From the NCBI GenBank assembly GCA_011525785.1, contig WYBT01000004.1:124001-188000 (forward strand): a DNA stretch of 64,000 bases. Direction: 5' to 3'. Shown one piece after another: positions 29,334-38,396 of the stretch. Each line of letters starts with the position of its first letter. Position 1 is the stretch's first letter. This DNA comes from Planctomycetaceae bacterium (GTDB lineage Bacteria; Planctomycetota; UBA1135; GCA-002686595). Under the pieces are notes generated by a model, which was not told where the DNA came from, made no database searches, and saw only the letters and a list, made by a program, of their open reading frames with translations. The position numbers and the translations under genes were made by a program.

Positions 29334-30344
29334 GTGTCCAACCTCCGTCTGCTCCACGTCGGTCTCGGCCCGCTGGGCCTGCGCATCCAACAGGACCTGC
29401 TCGACAAGGGCACGGGTAGCACCGTTGCGGCCGTCGACCTCGACCCGCAACTCGCCGGGCGTTCGCTCGCGAGCCTGGTTCCGGGCGCGCCCGACGTGCG
29501 CATCGCCCCGTCGCTCGCGGCGCTCACCAACTGGGAGGAGATCGACGCGGCCATCGTGACGACCAGCTCGGACCTGGCGCGCTGCGGCGAGACCTTCGAG
29601 CAGATCCTCGCCCGTGGCGTGGCCGTGGTTTCCAGCTGCGAGGAACTCGTGTGGCCCTGGCTGCGGCATGCGCAACTCGCCGAGCGCCTCGACCAGACCG
29701 CCAAGCGCAGCGGCGCGCAGCTGCTCGGCACGGGCGTCAACCCCGGCTACCTGATGGACGCGCTGGCGGTGTTCGCCACCGGCGTGTGCAAGTCGGTGCG
29801 CAGCGTGAGCATCGCGCGCATTCAGGACGCCACGCCGCGCCGCGTGCCGTTCCAGAAGAAGATCGGCGCCGGCCTGTCCCCCACGCAGTTCCAGGCGGCG
29901 ATCGGCGAGGGCTGGCTGCGGCACGTGGGCCTGGGCGAGTCGCTGCACTTCGTCGCGCACTCGCTGGGCTGGCCGGTCGAGCGCTGGAGCGAGAGCATCG
30001 AGCCCGTACTCGCCACGCGCGAGCTCGAGTGCGCGCTCGGCCGCATTCCGGTCGGCCACGCCGCCGGCGTGCGCCAGGTCGCGGAGGGCTGGTCGGGCGG
30101 CAAGCGCAAGTTGCTGTTCGAGTTCCAGGCCGCGATCGCGCAGAGCGAGCCGCACGACCGTGTGAAGCTCGAATCCGAGCCCCCCATCGACCTGGTGCTC
30201 CGCGGCGGCGTGCACGGCGACGTGGCGACCAGCGCGATCGTGCTCAACTGCATCGCGCCGCTGCTCAGCGCTCGCGCCGGTCTGCACACCATGGCGACGA
30301 TCCCGATGGCCGCCTGCTTCGACCCGCGCGCGGCGGGGCGTTGA
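29334..30344 (+). CDS. Dihydrodipicolinate reductase-like / 2,4-diaminopentanoate dehydrogenase-like oxidoreductase
   Basis: A 336-residue NAD(P)-binding oxidoreductase. The Rossmann motif GLGPLG is at residues 10-15, followed by the acidic end of strand 2 (AAVDLD). Two blocks, SSCEELVWPW and GTGVNPGYLMD, are typical of the DapB-like family that contains 2,4-diaminopentanoate dehydrogenase from oxidative ornithine breakdown. The exact amino-acid substrate is not certain. The GTG at 29334 gives the expected N terminus right before the first beta strand. It is the first gene of an operon with an alpha-oxoamine synthase-like enzyme and LysA, so a role in a diamino-acid or amino-ketone pathway is plausible. 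Confidence 0.8.
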   Translation: MSNLRLLHVGLGPLGLRIQQDLLDKGTGSTVAAVDLDPQLAGRSLASLVPGAPDVRIAPSLAALTNWEEIDAAIVTTSSDLARCGETFEQILARGVAVVSSCEELVWPWLRHAQLAERLDQTAKRSGAQLLGTGVNPGYLMDALAVFATGVCKSVRSVSIARIQDATPRRVPFQKKIGAGLSPTQFQAAIGEGWLRHVGLGESLHFVAHSLGWPVERWSESIEPVLATRELECALGRIPVGHAAGVRQVAEGWSGGKRKLLFEFQAAIAQSEPHDRVKLESEPPIDLVLRGGVHGDVATSAIVLNCIAPLLSARAGLHTMATIPMAACFDPRAAGR

Positions 30345-30360
30345 GCTGCGGAACCAAGTC

Positions 30361-31464
30361 ATGGCGCGCCTTGCGATCGAGTCCTCGACGTCGACGCGCA
30401 TCGTGCTCGCAGGGCGCGAGTTGCTCTATTTCGGCGGCTGCGGCTACCTGGGGCTCGCGCACCACCCGCGCGTGCTCGCGGCGCTGGCGCAGGGCGCCGC
30501 ACGCCTGGGAGTCAGCGCAGGCGCGTCGCGCGAGACCACGGGCAACTGCGTGCTGTACGACCAGCTCGAGCGCGAGCTCGCGCTGCGCTTTCACTGCCCG
30601 AGCGCACTGCTGACGCCCGAGGGCTACACCGCCAACTTCGTCGCGGCCCAAGTGCTCGCGCGCGAGCACACGCTCGCGCTGATCGACGAACGCTCGCACG
30701 CCAGCGTGTTCGACGCGGCACGCGCCGCCGGCCTGCGCATCGAGATCTGGCCGCACCACGATCTCGCCGCGCTCGAGCGCCTGACGCGCGAGCACGGGCG
30801 CCAGGCTGTCGTCGCCTGCGACGGCGTGCAGCCCTCGCGCGGCGAAATCGCGCCGCTGCGCGCGATGGCGGAGCTGTGCGGCGCGTCCGAGGCCGCGCTG
30901 TGGGTCGACGACTGCCACGGCGTCGGTGTGGTGGGTCCGAGCGGGCGCGGCAGCCTCGAGCACGAAGGCGTGAGCGGCGAGCGCGTGCTGCTCACGGCGA
31001 CCCTCTCCAAAGCCCTGGGCTGCTACGGCGGATTCGTGGCGGGCCCGCAGCGCTGGATCGACGCCGCCCGCGAGCATTCGGCGGCCTACATCGGCAGCAC
31101 GCCGCCGCCTCCTCCGATCGCAGCCGCCGCACTCGTCGCGCTCGAGCTGGCGTTCGACGACGGAAGGCGCCTGGCGGCGCTGCGCAGCAACTGCGCGCTG
31201 CTGCGCACGGGCTTTCACGCCCTCGGGCTCCCGACGCCGCGCGCCGAGCTGCCGGTGTTCGCCTTCGCGCTGCCGCACCCCGAGGCGATGGGCGCGCTGC
31301 ACGAGCACCTGCTCGCTCAAGGAGTGTTCGCTCCGCACGTGCGGTACCTGGGTTCGCCTAGCGGCGGCAACTTCCGCATCGTCGTGAACGCGGAGCACAC
31401 CGGCGCCGAGATCGAGCGCCTGATCCATGGGCTCGCGAGCGGTCTGGGGAGAGAGCTCGCATGA
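30361..31464 (+). CDS. Alpha-oxoamine synthase family PLP enzyme (8-amino-7-oxononanoate synthase-like)
   Basis: A 367-residue fold-type I PLP enzyme. FGGCGYLGLAHHP at the N terminus matches the YLGL motif of AONS/KBL enzymes. The PLP-contacting Asp-x-x-His is in WVDDCHGVG (about residues 181-189). The Schiff-base lysine is K217 in TLSKALGCYGG. The family condenses an amino acid with an acyl-CoA and releases CO2. No other biotin genes are near, so a BioF role is not favoured by context. It starts 16 bases after the dehydrogenase gene, and its stop overlaps the lysA start (ATGA). Confidence 0.85.
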   Translation: MARLAIESSTSTRIVLAGRELLYFGGCGYLGLAHHPRVLAALAQGAARLGVSAGASRETTGNCVLYDQLERELALRFHCPSALLTPEGYTANFVAAQVLAREHTLALIDERSHASVFDAARAAGLRIEIWPHHDLAALERLTREHGRQAVVACDGVQPSRGEIAPLRAMAELCGASEAALWVDDCHGVGVVGPSGRGSLEHEGVSGERVLLTATLSKALGCYGGFVAGPQRWIDAAREHSAAYIGSTPPPPPIAAAALVALELAFDDGRRLAALRSNCALLRTGFHALGLPTPRAELPVFAFALPHPEAMGALHEHLLAQGVFAPHVRYLGSPSGGNFRIVVNAEHTGAEIERLIHGLASGLGRELA

Positions 31465-32732
31465 GCACTGCGCCGCACGGCAAGCCGCGCCTGTTCGACG
31501 ACGCGCTCCTGCGCGAGTGCGCGGCGCGCTTTGGCACTCCGCTGTACGTGTACGACGCGGAGGTCCTGCAGCGCCGCGCCCGCGAGCTGCGGGAGGCGCG
31601 CGCGAGCGACGGGCGCGGCTTCGACGTCGTGCGCTACGCGCAGAAGGCCAATCCGAACCTGTCGCTGCTCCAACTCGTTCGCGGCGCCGGCCTGGAGGTG
31701 GACGCCGTGTCGGCCGGCGAGTTGCGCCGCGCGCTGATCGCCGGCTTCGAGCCGCGCCGTACGCAGTTCTGCGCCGATCTGTTCGACCGCGAAACGCTGG
31801 CGCTGCTCGAAGAGCGACCCTTCGCGGTGAACATCGGCTCGCCCGATATGCTCGAGCAACTCGCCGCGCATTCGCGCGCGACTCGCAACGTGACGCTGCG
31901 CCTCAATCCGGGCTTCGGCCACGGCCACGATGCGAAGGTTTCGACCGGCGGCGCCGCTTCGAAGCACGGCATCTGGCACGCCGACGCAGCCGAGGTGATC
32001 GCGCGCGCGCGCCGCGCCGGGCTCGAGGTCACGGGGCTGCACGTGCACATCGGATCGGGCTCGGACCTGGAGAATCTGACGCGCGCAGGCGAGTCACTGG
32101 CGCAAGCTGCGCAGCACGTCGGCGCCTCGCTCGAGTCGATCTCGGCGGGCGGAGGCTTGCCCACGCCCTACCGGCCGGGCGAAGCGCGTTTCGATGTTCA
32201 GGCGCACGTCGAGCGTTGGTGTGCGATCCGCGCGCGCATCGAGCGGGCGCTGGGCCGCCGCATCGCGCTCGAACTCGAGCCCGGCCGCTACCTCGTCGCC
32301 GAGTGCGGGCTGATCCTCAGCGAAGTGCGCGGGCTCAAGCGCAGCGGCGAGTTCGAGTACGTGCTCGTCGACGCGGGCTTCCACAACCTGATCCGCCCCG
32401 CGATGTACGGCGCGTTCCACCACCTCAGCGTCGTCGGGCGCGACGGCGAGCCCGCCGCGCCGTTCCTGGTGGCTGGCCCGTTGTGCGAGAGTGCCGACGT
32501 GTTCACGCAGGGCAAGCAGGGCGCGCTCGAGCCGCGCGAACTGCCGCGCCCGCAGGTGGGCGATCTGGTGTGCGTGCACGACACCGGGGCCTACGGCGCG
32601 GCGATGGCCAGCGGCTACAACTCGCAGTTGCTGGCGGCCGAAGTATTGGTCCACAATGGCCAGGTGCGGCTCGTCCGCGCGCGCCAGAGTTTCGACCAGC
32701 TCGTGCACAACGAACGCTCCTGCCTTTCATGA
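31461..32732 (+). CDS. lysA: Diaminopimelate decarboxylase-like PLP enzyme
   Basis: A 423-residue fold-type III (alanine-racemase-like) decarboxylase. The PLP lysine is K62 in RYAQKANPN; HVHIGSG and ELEPGRY contact PLP phosphate and substrate. The cysteine of the catalytic CESxD motif is C342 in LCESADVF, and DTGAYGAAMASGYNSQ completes the second active-site half. This matches diaminopimelate decarboxylase (last step of lysine synthesis), though related decarboxylases for other D/L-diamino acids share the fold. It is joined by ATGA overlaps to the preceding oxoamine synthase and the following serine hydrolase, an unusual setting for lysA. Confidence 0.85.
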   Translation: MSTAPHGKPRLFDDALLRECAARFGTPLYVYDAEVLQRRARELREARASDGRGFDVVRYAQKANPNLSLLQLVRGAGLEVDAVSAGELRRALIAGFEPRRTQFCADLFDRETLALLEERPFAVNIGSPDMLEQLAAHSRATRNVTLRLNPGFGHGHDAKVSTGGAASKHGIWHADAAEVIARARRAGLEVTGLHVHIGSGSDLENLTRAGESLAQAAQHVGASLESISAGGGLPTPYRPGEARFDVQAHVERWCAIRARIERALGRRIALELEPGRYLVAECGLILSEVRGLKRSGEFEYVLVDAGFHNLIRPAMYGAFHHLSVVGRDGEPAAPFLVAGPLCESADVFTQGKQGALEPRELPRPQVGDLVCVHDTGAYGAAMASGYNSQLLAAEVLVHNGQVRLVRARQSFDQLVHNERSCLS

Positions 32733-34006
32733 AGCAACTTGGCTCCGCACTCCTCGTCGCCACGCTCGTCACGGTCCTCGGCCCGGCGGGCTGGAGCACC
32801 CCGCACCGCCTCGGCAGCCAGGAGACCGAAGCCCCGGCTCGCATCGGGCGCATCGAGGGGCTCCTGGCGGCGCACCCCGACAAGTTCGGGTCGGTCGTCG
32901 CGCGCGGGCGCGAGCTGCGCCTGCAGATCCTGTTGGGCGAGATCCAACAGACCGAGGCTGGGCCGGAGCTGGTCACCAACAGCTACCGGCTCGACGCCGA
33001 GTACTTCTATCCCGCCAGCACGATCAAGCTGGTGGCCGCGATCACTGCGCTCGAGCGCTTGAACGAGATCCGCCAGAACACCGCGCCCACGGCCAGCGAG
33101 AGCACTCCGCTGGCCTTCCACCCGCTGTTCAAGGGCGAGGTGCTCGAGGCCACCGACGAGTCCAACGTCGAGGGCGGCGTGATCACGCTCGAACATCTGA
33201 TCCGCAAGGCGCTGATCGTCTCCGACAACGCCGCCTACAACCGGCTGTACGACTTCTGCGGCCAGGAATGGCTCAACCAGCGCGCGTGGCGCGCCGGCCT
33301 GCGCGACGCCAAGCTCTCGCACCGCCTGTCGGTGTCGCGCACGCAGGTCGACAACAAGCGCACCTGTGCGATCGAGCTGCGCCTTCAAGGCGAGCCGGTG
33401 GTGGTCGACGCGCGCTGGAGCAACGTCGGCGAGCTGGGTGTGATCGGCCCCAAGGGCGTGTACGTCGGCAAGGCGCACCGCGATCGCGCGAGCGAGATCG
33501 ACAAGCCGATGAGCTTCTTCCACAAGAGCTACCTGCCGCTGCGCGACATGCAGCTCGCTCTGGCGAAGGTCGTGCGGCCCGATCTGGTCAAGCTCCCCGG
33601 CGAGGCCTTCGACCTCACCGACGCGCAACGCGCGCTGCTGCTCGACGCGCTGAGCATCTACCCCGGCGACTCGAAGAACCCCGTCTGGTCGCGCGAGAAG
33701 TATCCCGACGGCTACGCCAAGTTCTTCCTCGCCGGCGTGACGCGCGTGCTCCCCAAGGAGCGCGTGCGCATCTACAACAAGGTCGGACTCGCGTACGGCT
33801 TCATCACGGACAACGCGTACATCGTCGACACGAGCACCGGCAAGGGCTTCTTCCTGGCGCTGACGATGTACGCCAACTCCGACGAAGTCCTCAACGACGA
33901 CAAGTACGACTACGACACGGTCGCGTTCCCGTTCTTCGCCGACTTCGCCGAGGTCGTCGCGCGCGACATCTGGGCCGCGCCCGCGAGCCAAGAGAAGAAG
34001 CAATGA
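32729..34006 (+). CDS. Secreted serine hydrolase of the class A beta-lactamase fold
   Basis: A 425-residue protein with an N-terminal signal peptide (MKQLGSALLVATLVTVLG...). The three penicillin-recognising motifs are present in order: SxxK as S97-T-I-K100 in YPASTIKL, SDN at 165-167, and the KTG-like triad as K351-V-G353 in YNKVGLAYG. It is longer than a classical beta-lactamase (about 290 residues), with an extra 60-residue N-terminal region and inserts, so it may be a peptidoglycan-active or esterase relative rather than a resistance enzyme. Its start overlaps the lysA stop and its stop overlaps the next start (both ATGA). Confidence 0.82.
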   Translation: MKQLGSALLVATLVTVLGPAGWSTPHRLGSQETEAPARIGRIEGLLAAHPDKFGSVVARGRELRLQILLGEIQQTEAGPELVTNSYRLDAEYFYPASTIKLVAAITALERLNEIRQNTAPTASESTPLAFHPLFKGEVLEATDESNVEGGVITLEHLIRKALIVSDNAAYNRLYDFCGQEWLNQRAWRAGLRDAKLSHRLSVSRTQVDNKRTCAIELRLQGEPVVVDARWSNVGELGVIGPKGVYVGKAHRDRASEIDKPMSFFHKSYLPLRDMQLALAKVVRPDLVKLPGEAFDLTDAQRALLLDALSIYPGDSKNPVWSREKYPDGYAKFFLAGVTRVLPKERVRIYNKVGLAYGFITDNAYIVDTSTGKGFFLALTMYANSDEVLNDDKYDYDTVAFPFFADFAEVVARDIWAAPASQEKKQ

Positions 34007-35352
34007 AGTCGGGCGGCCTGGTCGCCGCGCTCGCGTTCGCGCTGGCGCTGCTGGCGGGCCTGGTGTGGTGGCTCGCGCGCGATGGAGACGCGCCGAGCGA
34101 GGTCGCTGGTGGCTCGCGCGCGTCGGTCTCGTCGGAAGCGCCGTTGACGACGCTGCCGCGAGTGGACGCGCCGAGTTCGAACGGATCGAGCGTGGCGTCA
34201 TCGACTCCGCAGCAGCGCGAAGCGCGCGGCAACGCGTCCTACGCGCCGAAGCAAGGCCCCGCGGGCTCGCTGCTCGTCCGCGCCGTGTGGGGCTCGAGCG
34301 GCAAGCCGGCGGTCAACGTCGAAGTCCGCGTCGAGCGCCGCGCTGGGACGTTGCTGCAACTCGCAGAGGCTGTGCGCACGGATGCCAGCGGTGCGGCCGC
34401 CTTCGATGCCGTCGAGTGCGGCTTGCACGTTGTGCGCGGGGATCGCTCTGGAAGCGCGATATGTCAGATCCGCGAGGGCCAGCGCACGGAACTGGAGCTG
34501 CCCCTCGATCTCGGAGCGACGGTCACAGGCACGATCCTCGACAGCGCGGGCCGCAACGTCTCCCAGGGCGCGGTTTGGATCTTGAGCAACGGACGTTGGG
34601 TCGAACTCGTCGAGTGCGAGGCCTCCAGCCGCTACTCGGTTGCGAATGTTCCGGTGGGATCGCGCCTGATGGCGACTGGGCGTGACTTGGCGCCGTCGCG
34701 CATCGCGGCGGTGACCGCCGACGCCCAGGGGCGCGCAGTGGTCGACTTCCGGCTCGAGGGGCCGGCCGCCAGCGTGCTGGGACAAGTGCTCGATCCGCAG
34801 GAGCAGCCCGTCGCCCGCGCCGTCGTCGTGCTCGCGGACGTTCCTGATGGCCCGCAGCTCCTGCCGCTGTCCCAGGCGCCGCGCCGAACCGCGGCCTGCG
34901 ATGCGGAGGGCCGGTTCGTGCTGCACAGCGTGCCCGCCGGGCCCGTGACCCTCGTCGTGCAAAGCGAGCACTTTGCTCCACGCGTGGAGCGGCTAGTCGT
35001 CGTTCCCGCGAGTCGAAACGAAGTGATCTTGTCCCTGAGCCTCGGCGCCGAGCTCACGGGAGTCGTCACGCGCGAGGGGCAGCCCGTCGCCGCCGCGCAG
35101 GTGCTCGTGGACGCTCGAGGCCTGGGAATGTGCGGCGGCGCGGCAACCGACGCGCAGGGACGCTACCGCCTGACCGGACTGCCCGAGGGCGATGTCACGG
35201 TCATTGCGCTGGAGATCGACTCGCTTCAGGAGTCGGAGACCGGGATCGAGGCCGCCTTGAGGTCGAACACTCCGCCACATTCACGGCACGAACTCGAACT
35301 CGTCGCCGGCCGCGCTGTGATCTGGAATCCCGAGCTGAAGCCCAAGGACTGA
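34003..35352 (+). CDS. Membrane-anchored carboxypeptidase-regulatory-like domain protein
   Basis: A 449-residue protein with one N-terminal transmembrane or uncleaved signal segment (residues 5-25) and a long Ser/Ala-rich linker (30-85). Several beta-sandwich repeats of the carboxypeptidase regulatory-like type follow, seen as repeated units such as LGQVLDPQEQPVARAVVVL...ACDAEGRFVLHSVPAG and LTGVVTREGQPVAAAQVLV...TDAQGRYRLTGLPEG. No enzymatic motif is present; it is probably an envelope binding or structural protein. It ends the operon begun at 29334 and is convergent, with 7 bases between stops, with the FG-GAP gene. Confidence 0.8.
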   Translation: MKSGGLVAALAFALALLAGLVWWLARDGDAPSEVAGGSRASVSSEAPLTTLPRVDAPSSNGSSVASSTPQQREARGNASYAPKQGPAGSLLVRAVWGSSGKPAVNVEVRVERRAGTLLQLAEAVRTDASGAAAFDAVECGLHVVRGDRSGSAICQIREGQRTELELPLDLGATVTGTILDSAGRNVSQGAVWILSNGRWVELVECEASSRYSVANVPVGSRLMATGRDLAPSRIAAVTADAQGRAVVDFRLEGPAASVLGQVLDPQEQPVARAVVVLADVPDGPQLLPLSQAPRRTAACDAEGRFVLHSVPAGPVTLVVQSEHFAPRVERLVVVPASRNEVILSLSLGAELTGVVTREGQPVAAAQVLVDARGLGMCGGAATDAQGRYRLTGLPEGDVTVIALEIDSLQESETGIEAALRSNTPPHSRHELELVAGRAVIWNPELKPKD

Positions 35353-35359
35353 GCCGCGC

Positions 35360-36571
35360 TCAGTTCTTCACGCCGAGGAGCAGTCGATCGAAGCTGCGCG
35401 GGTCCTTGTTGGGCCCGGCGAGGCAGGCGAGGTAGAGGTCGAGCACGCCGTCGCCGTCAAAGTCTGCGAGCTCGAGCCCGAGCTGCTGTGCGACGATGGG
35501 CTCGCCCAAGAACTTCGTCGTGGCGTCGACGAACTTCGCGCCGGTGTTCTCCCAGACCGAAAGCGGCCCGAGGTTCGCGCGCAAGAGGTCGAAGTCGCCG
35601 TCGCCGTCGAGGTCGATGAACTTCGCGTCGACGGTGATCTCCTGCTCCTGCGGGAGCCACGCAGCCGTCGCATCACTGAACTTGCCCTTGCCGTCGTTCA
35701 GGTAGAGCCGGTCCTGCGGTGCGCGGCCCTGCCAGCCGACGTGCGCGAAGTACAGATCCAGATCGCCGTCGCGGTCGAGGTCGAAGGGCGTGACCTTGCG
35801 CGCTTCGACGAGCGCGCCGATCCACGGCAGGCGTTCGGCGGTCTGGTCGCTGAATTTGCCCTTGCCGTCGTTGATCCACAGCGCGTGGCCGCCTTCGAGC
35901 GCGAGCACGAGATCTAGATCACCGTCGCGGTCGACGTCGCAGAACTCGGCGTCCTGTCCGGTCGCGGCCTCGCGCGGCAGGCGCGTCGCGCTCTCGTCGC
36001 GGAAGCCGCCCTTGCCGTCGCCGATGAGCAAGAGATCCTGCCCCGCGCCGCACAGGAAGAGATCGAGCTTGCCATCGCCCGTGATGTCGGCGTGCGCGAC
36101 CGCGTTGGCCTCGCTGTCGGGCAGCACGTCGAACACGCGCTCGAACGCGCCGCTCTCCGCGCCGCGGTAGTACTCGTGCACGTTCTTGCGCCCGAGCTTG
36201 AGGTCGTCCTCCGAGGCGAAGATCAGATCGAGCCGCCCGTCGCCGTCGAAGTCGGCGATCGAGACGTCCTCCGAGTCGTGGCCTTGCGGGCCTTGCCCCA
36301 GGCGCTCCTTTTCGAGCGGCGGCAGCAGGTTCGACGCGTCGACGAACTTCCCGCCGCCTTCGTTGCGCAGCAGCTTGTTGGGCAGGAACTCCTGCGCGAG
36401 CACGAGGTCGAGATCGCCGTCGCCGTCGAGATCCGCAGCCTCCACGTCCATGCTGTTGCGCCCCACCGAATCCTTGGGCGGCAGGTGCGTTTCCGTGGCG
36501 TCGCGCCAACGCACAGAGCCATCAGGTCGGAACGCGGCGACGACGAGCAGGACGATCAGGTGGTGCTTCAT
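35360..36571 (-). CDS. Secreted FG-GAP/VCBS repeat protein
   Basis: A 403-residue protein with a short N-terminal hydrophobic segment (residues 4-14) and at least seven calcium-binding FG-GAP/VCBS repeats. Each repeat has a DxDGDGxxD-type loop (for example DLDGDGDLDLVLA, DFDGDGRLDLIFA, DRDGDLDLYFA) followed by a short 'NDGKGKF' type turn. These repeats form an integrin-like beta propeller. No catalytic domain is present. Such proteins are abundant in planctomycetes and usually lie on the cell surface. It is read from ATG 36571; no -10-like box sits close to it. Confidence 0.85.
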   Translation of the reverse strand: MKHHLIVLLVVAAFRPDGSVRWRDATETHLPPKDSVGRNSMDVEAADLDGDGDLDLVLAQEFLPNKLLRNEGGGKFVDASNLLPPLEKERLGQGPQGHDSEDVSIADFDGDGRLDLIFASEDDLKLGRKNVHEYYRGAESGAFERVFDVLPDSEANAVAHADITGDGKLDLFLCGAGQDLLLIGDGKGGFRDESATRLPREAATGQDAEFCDVDRDGDLDLVLALEGGHALWINDGKGKFSDQTAERLPWIGALVEARKVTPFDLDRDGDLDLYFAHVGWQGRAPQDRLYLNDGKGKFSDATAAWLPQEQEITVDAKFIDLDGDGDFDLLRANLGPLSVWENTGAKFVDATTKFLGEPIVAQQLGLELADFDGDGVLDLYLACLAGPNKDPRSFDRLLLGVKN

Positions 36572-36650
36572 TGGTGCGGCGGGGTTGGGAGTGGACTCGC
36601 GCGGCGCTGGAGATCCTCGTGTAAGGACTCCGCACGAAGCAGCGCGCCGT

Positions 36651-38396
36651 TCACGACGCGGGCCGTCGCGCGAGCGCCCAGCCGAACACGAACGCGGTCA
36701 ACGCGCCGATCGGCGAGAACCAGGGCCACGCTACGGGCGCCGCATCGAGGCGCGACAGCCACAGTGCGAGGGAAATGCCGCCTGCGAAGGCCAAAGTCTG
36801 CGCGCCGAGCAGCGAGCGGCTCAGCGCAGCGCTGCGCAGGTCGGCGCGAACTCGCACCGCGATCCACGCCGCCAGCAGCGCGCACGCGGCGACGAGCGAG
36901 GTGCTCCGCGCCCACGGCGCGTGCCACACGACCGAGAACACCATCAGCACCGACAGCGGCGCGCTCCACAGGTACCCGCTGCCGTCGATCCTCCCGCGCC
37001 ACACGAAGGCGAGCGCGAACGCAGCGAGCAGCGCGCCCTGCGTGTAGCCGGGCATCGCGAGGGCCAGGTCGAGCACGTTCTTGAAGCGCGGGTCGCGCGC
37101 GATCACTTCGCAGGCGAGCGCCAGCGCGCACAGCAGCACTCCGAACACCAGCACGAGCAGCTTGGAGACGCGCAGCGCGCGGCGTTGCTCCTCGGGCCGA
37201 TCGAGATCCGCGCGCCGCGCTCGCCAGGGCAGGTAGAACGCGCTCAAGCTCGTCTGCGAGAGCGCCGCGAGGATCGAATCGAGGCTCGAAATGGCCGCAG
37301 CGAAGGCGCCCGCGACGATCAAGCCCTTCAACGGGCTCGGCAGCACCCCGACGATGAAGAGCGGGAAGATGCGGTCGGACTTCTCGGTGTACAGCTCGAG
37401 CGCGCGGCCGCTGAGCGGGTGCTGCTCGTAGTAGGCGTAGAGCGCGAGCCCCACGCACGCCACGCCGCAGGTGACCAGCATCGATGCGTAGCTGGCCAGC
37501 ATCGCCTTCTGCGCCTCGCGCACCGAGCCGCAGCAGAACACGCGCTGCGCCATGAGCTGGTCGGTCCCGAACACGCCCACGCCGACGATGGTGTTGGCGA
37601 CCAGCGCGGCCCACAGCGTGTAGGCGATGGCGGGATCGGTGCGCAGGTCGAAGAAGCGCAACTTGCCGGCGGCATCGGCCAGCGAGAGCACCTGCGACGC
37701 GCCGCCGTCGACCTGCGCCACCGCCGTGACGATCGAGGCCGCGATCGCCACCAGGAACACCGCGAACAGCACGGCGTCGGTCCAGATCACGGTGCTCATC
37801 CCGCCCAGGATGGTCCACACGACGCTGACGGCGCCGATGGCGCCGACGGACCACCACAGGCCCGGCACGCCGCTCGCCGCTTCGAGCGCGGCGAAGGGCT
37901 CGGCGAGCACGATCTCGAGCACGACTGCGGTCAAGTACACGCGCGCCGCCTGCCCGAGCACGCCGCCGATCGAGAACAGCACCGTGGTCATGCCGCGCAC
38001 GCCGCGGCCCAGCGTCGCCCCCATGTAGTCGTAGGGGCTGTAGATCTCGCGCTCGAAGTAGCGCGGGATCAGCACCAGCGCGACGATCCAGCGCGCGAGG
38101 AACAGCCCGATGATCCCCAGCTGCAGGTAGCTGAGGTCGCCGCCGTCCTTGAAGACCGTCGCCGGCAGGCTGATCAGCGTGACGGCGCTGATCTCGGTCG
38201 CGACGATCGAGGCCGCGACCGCGTACCAGGGCAGTTTGCGGCCGCCCAGGAAGAACTCGCGGATGGTCGCGGGCTTGGAGCTGTTGCGCGTTCCGATCCA
38301 GTGGGTCAGCGCGAACAGCGCCGCCACCACAGCCCAGTCGAGCCAACCGAACGAGCCGCCCAGCGCCGTCGGCGGCGGCAGCGCGCCTTCATCCAT
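36651..38396 (-). CDS. Sodium:solute symporter (SSS family)
   Basis: A 581-residue membrane protein with about 14 transmembrane segments and SSS features: FFLGGRKLPWYAVAASIVAT near the N terminus, GGMSTVIWTDAVLFAVF in the middle and GAFAAAISSLDSILAALS, which carries the conserved sodium-binding serines. It couples sodium entry to uptake of a solute, possibly a sugar or sugar acid given its neighbour. ATG 38396 is inside the last codons of the upstream kinase-like gene (8-base overlap), so the two are probably translated together. Confidence 0.9.
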   Translation of the reverse strand: MDEGALPPPTALGGSFGWLDWAVVAALFALTHWIGTRNSSKPATIREFFLGGRKLPWYAVAASIVATEISAVTLISLPATVFKDGGDLSYLQLGIIGLFLARWIVALVLIPRYFEREIYSPYDYMGATLGRGVRGMTTVLFSIGGVLGQAARVYLTAVVLEIVLAEPFAALEAASGVPGLWWSVGAIGAVSVVWTILGGMSTVIWTDAVLFAVFLVAIAASIVTAVAQVDGGASQVLSLADAAGKLRFFDLRTDPAIAYTLWAALVANTIVGVGVFGTDQLMAQRVFCCGSVREAQKAMLASYASMLVTCGVACVGLALYAYYEQHPLSGRALELYTEKSDRIFPLFIVGVLPSPLKGLIVAGAFAAAISSLDSILAALSQTSLSAFYLPWRARRADLDRPEEQRRALRVSKLLVLVFGVLLCALALACEVIARDPRFKNVLDLALAMPGYTQGALLAAFALAFVWRGRIDGSGYLWSAPLSVLMVFSVVWHAPWARSTSLVAACALLAAWIAVRVRADLRSAALSRSLLGAQTLAFAGGISLALWLSRLDAAPVAWPWFSPIGALTAFVFGWALARRPAS

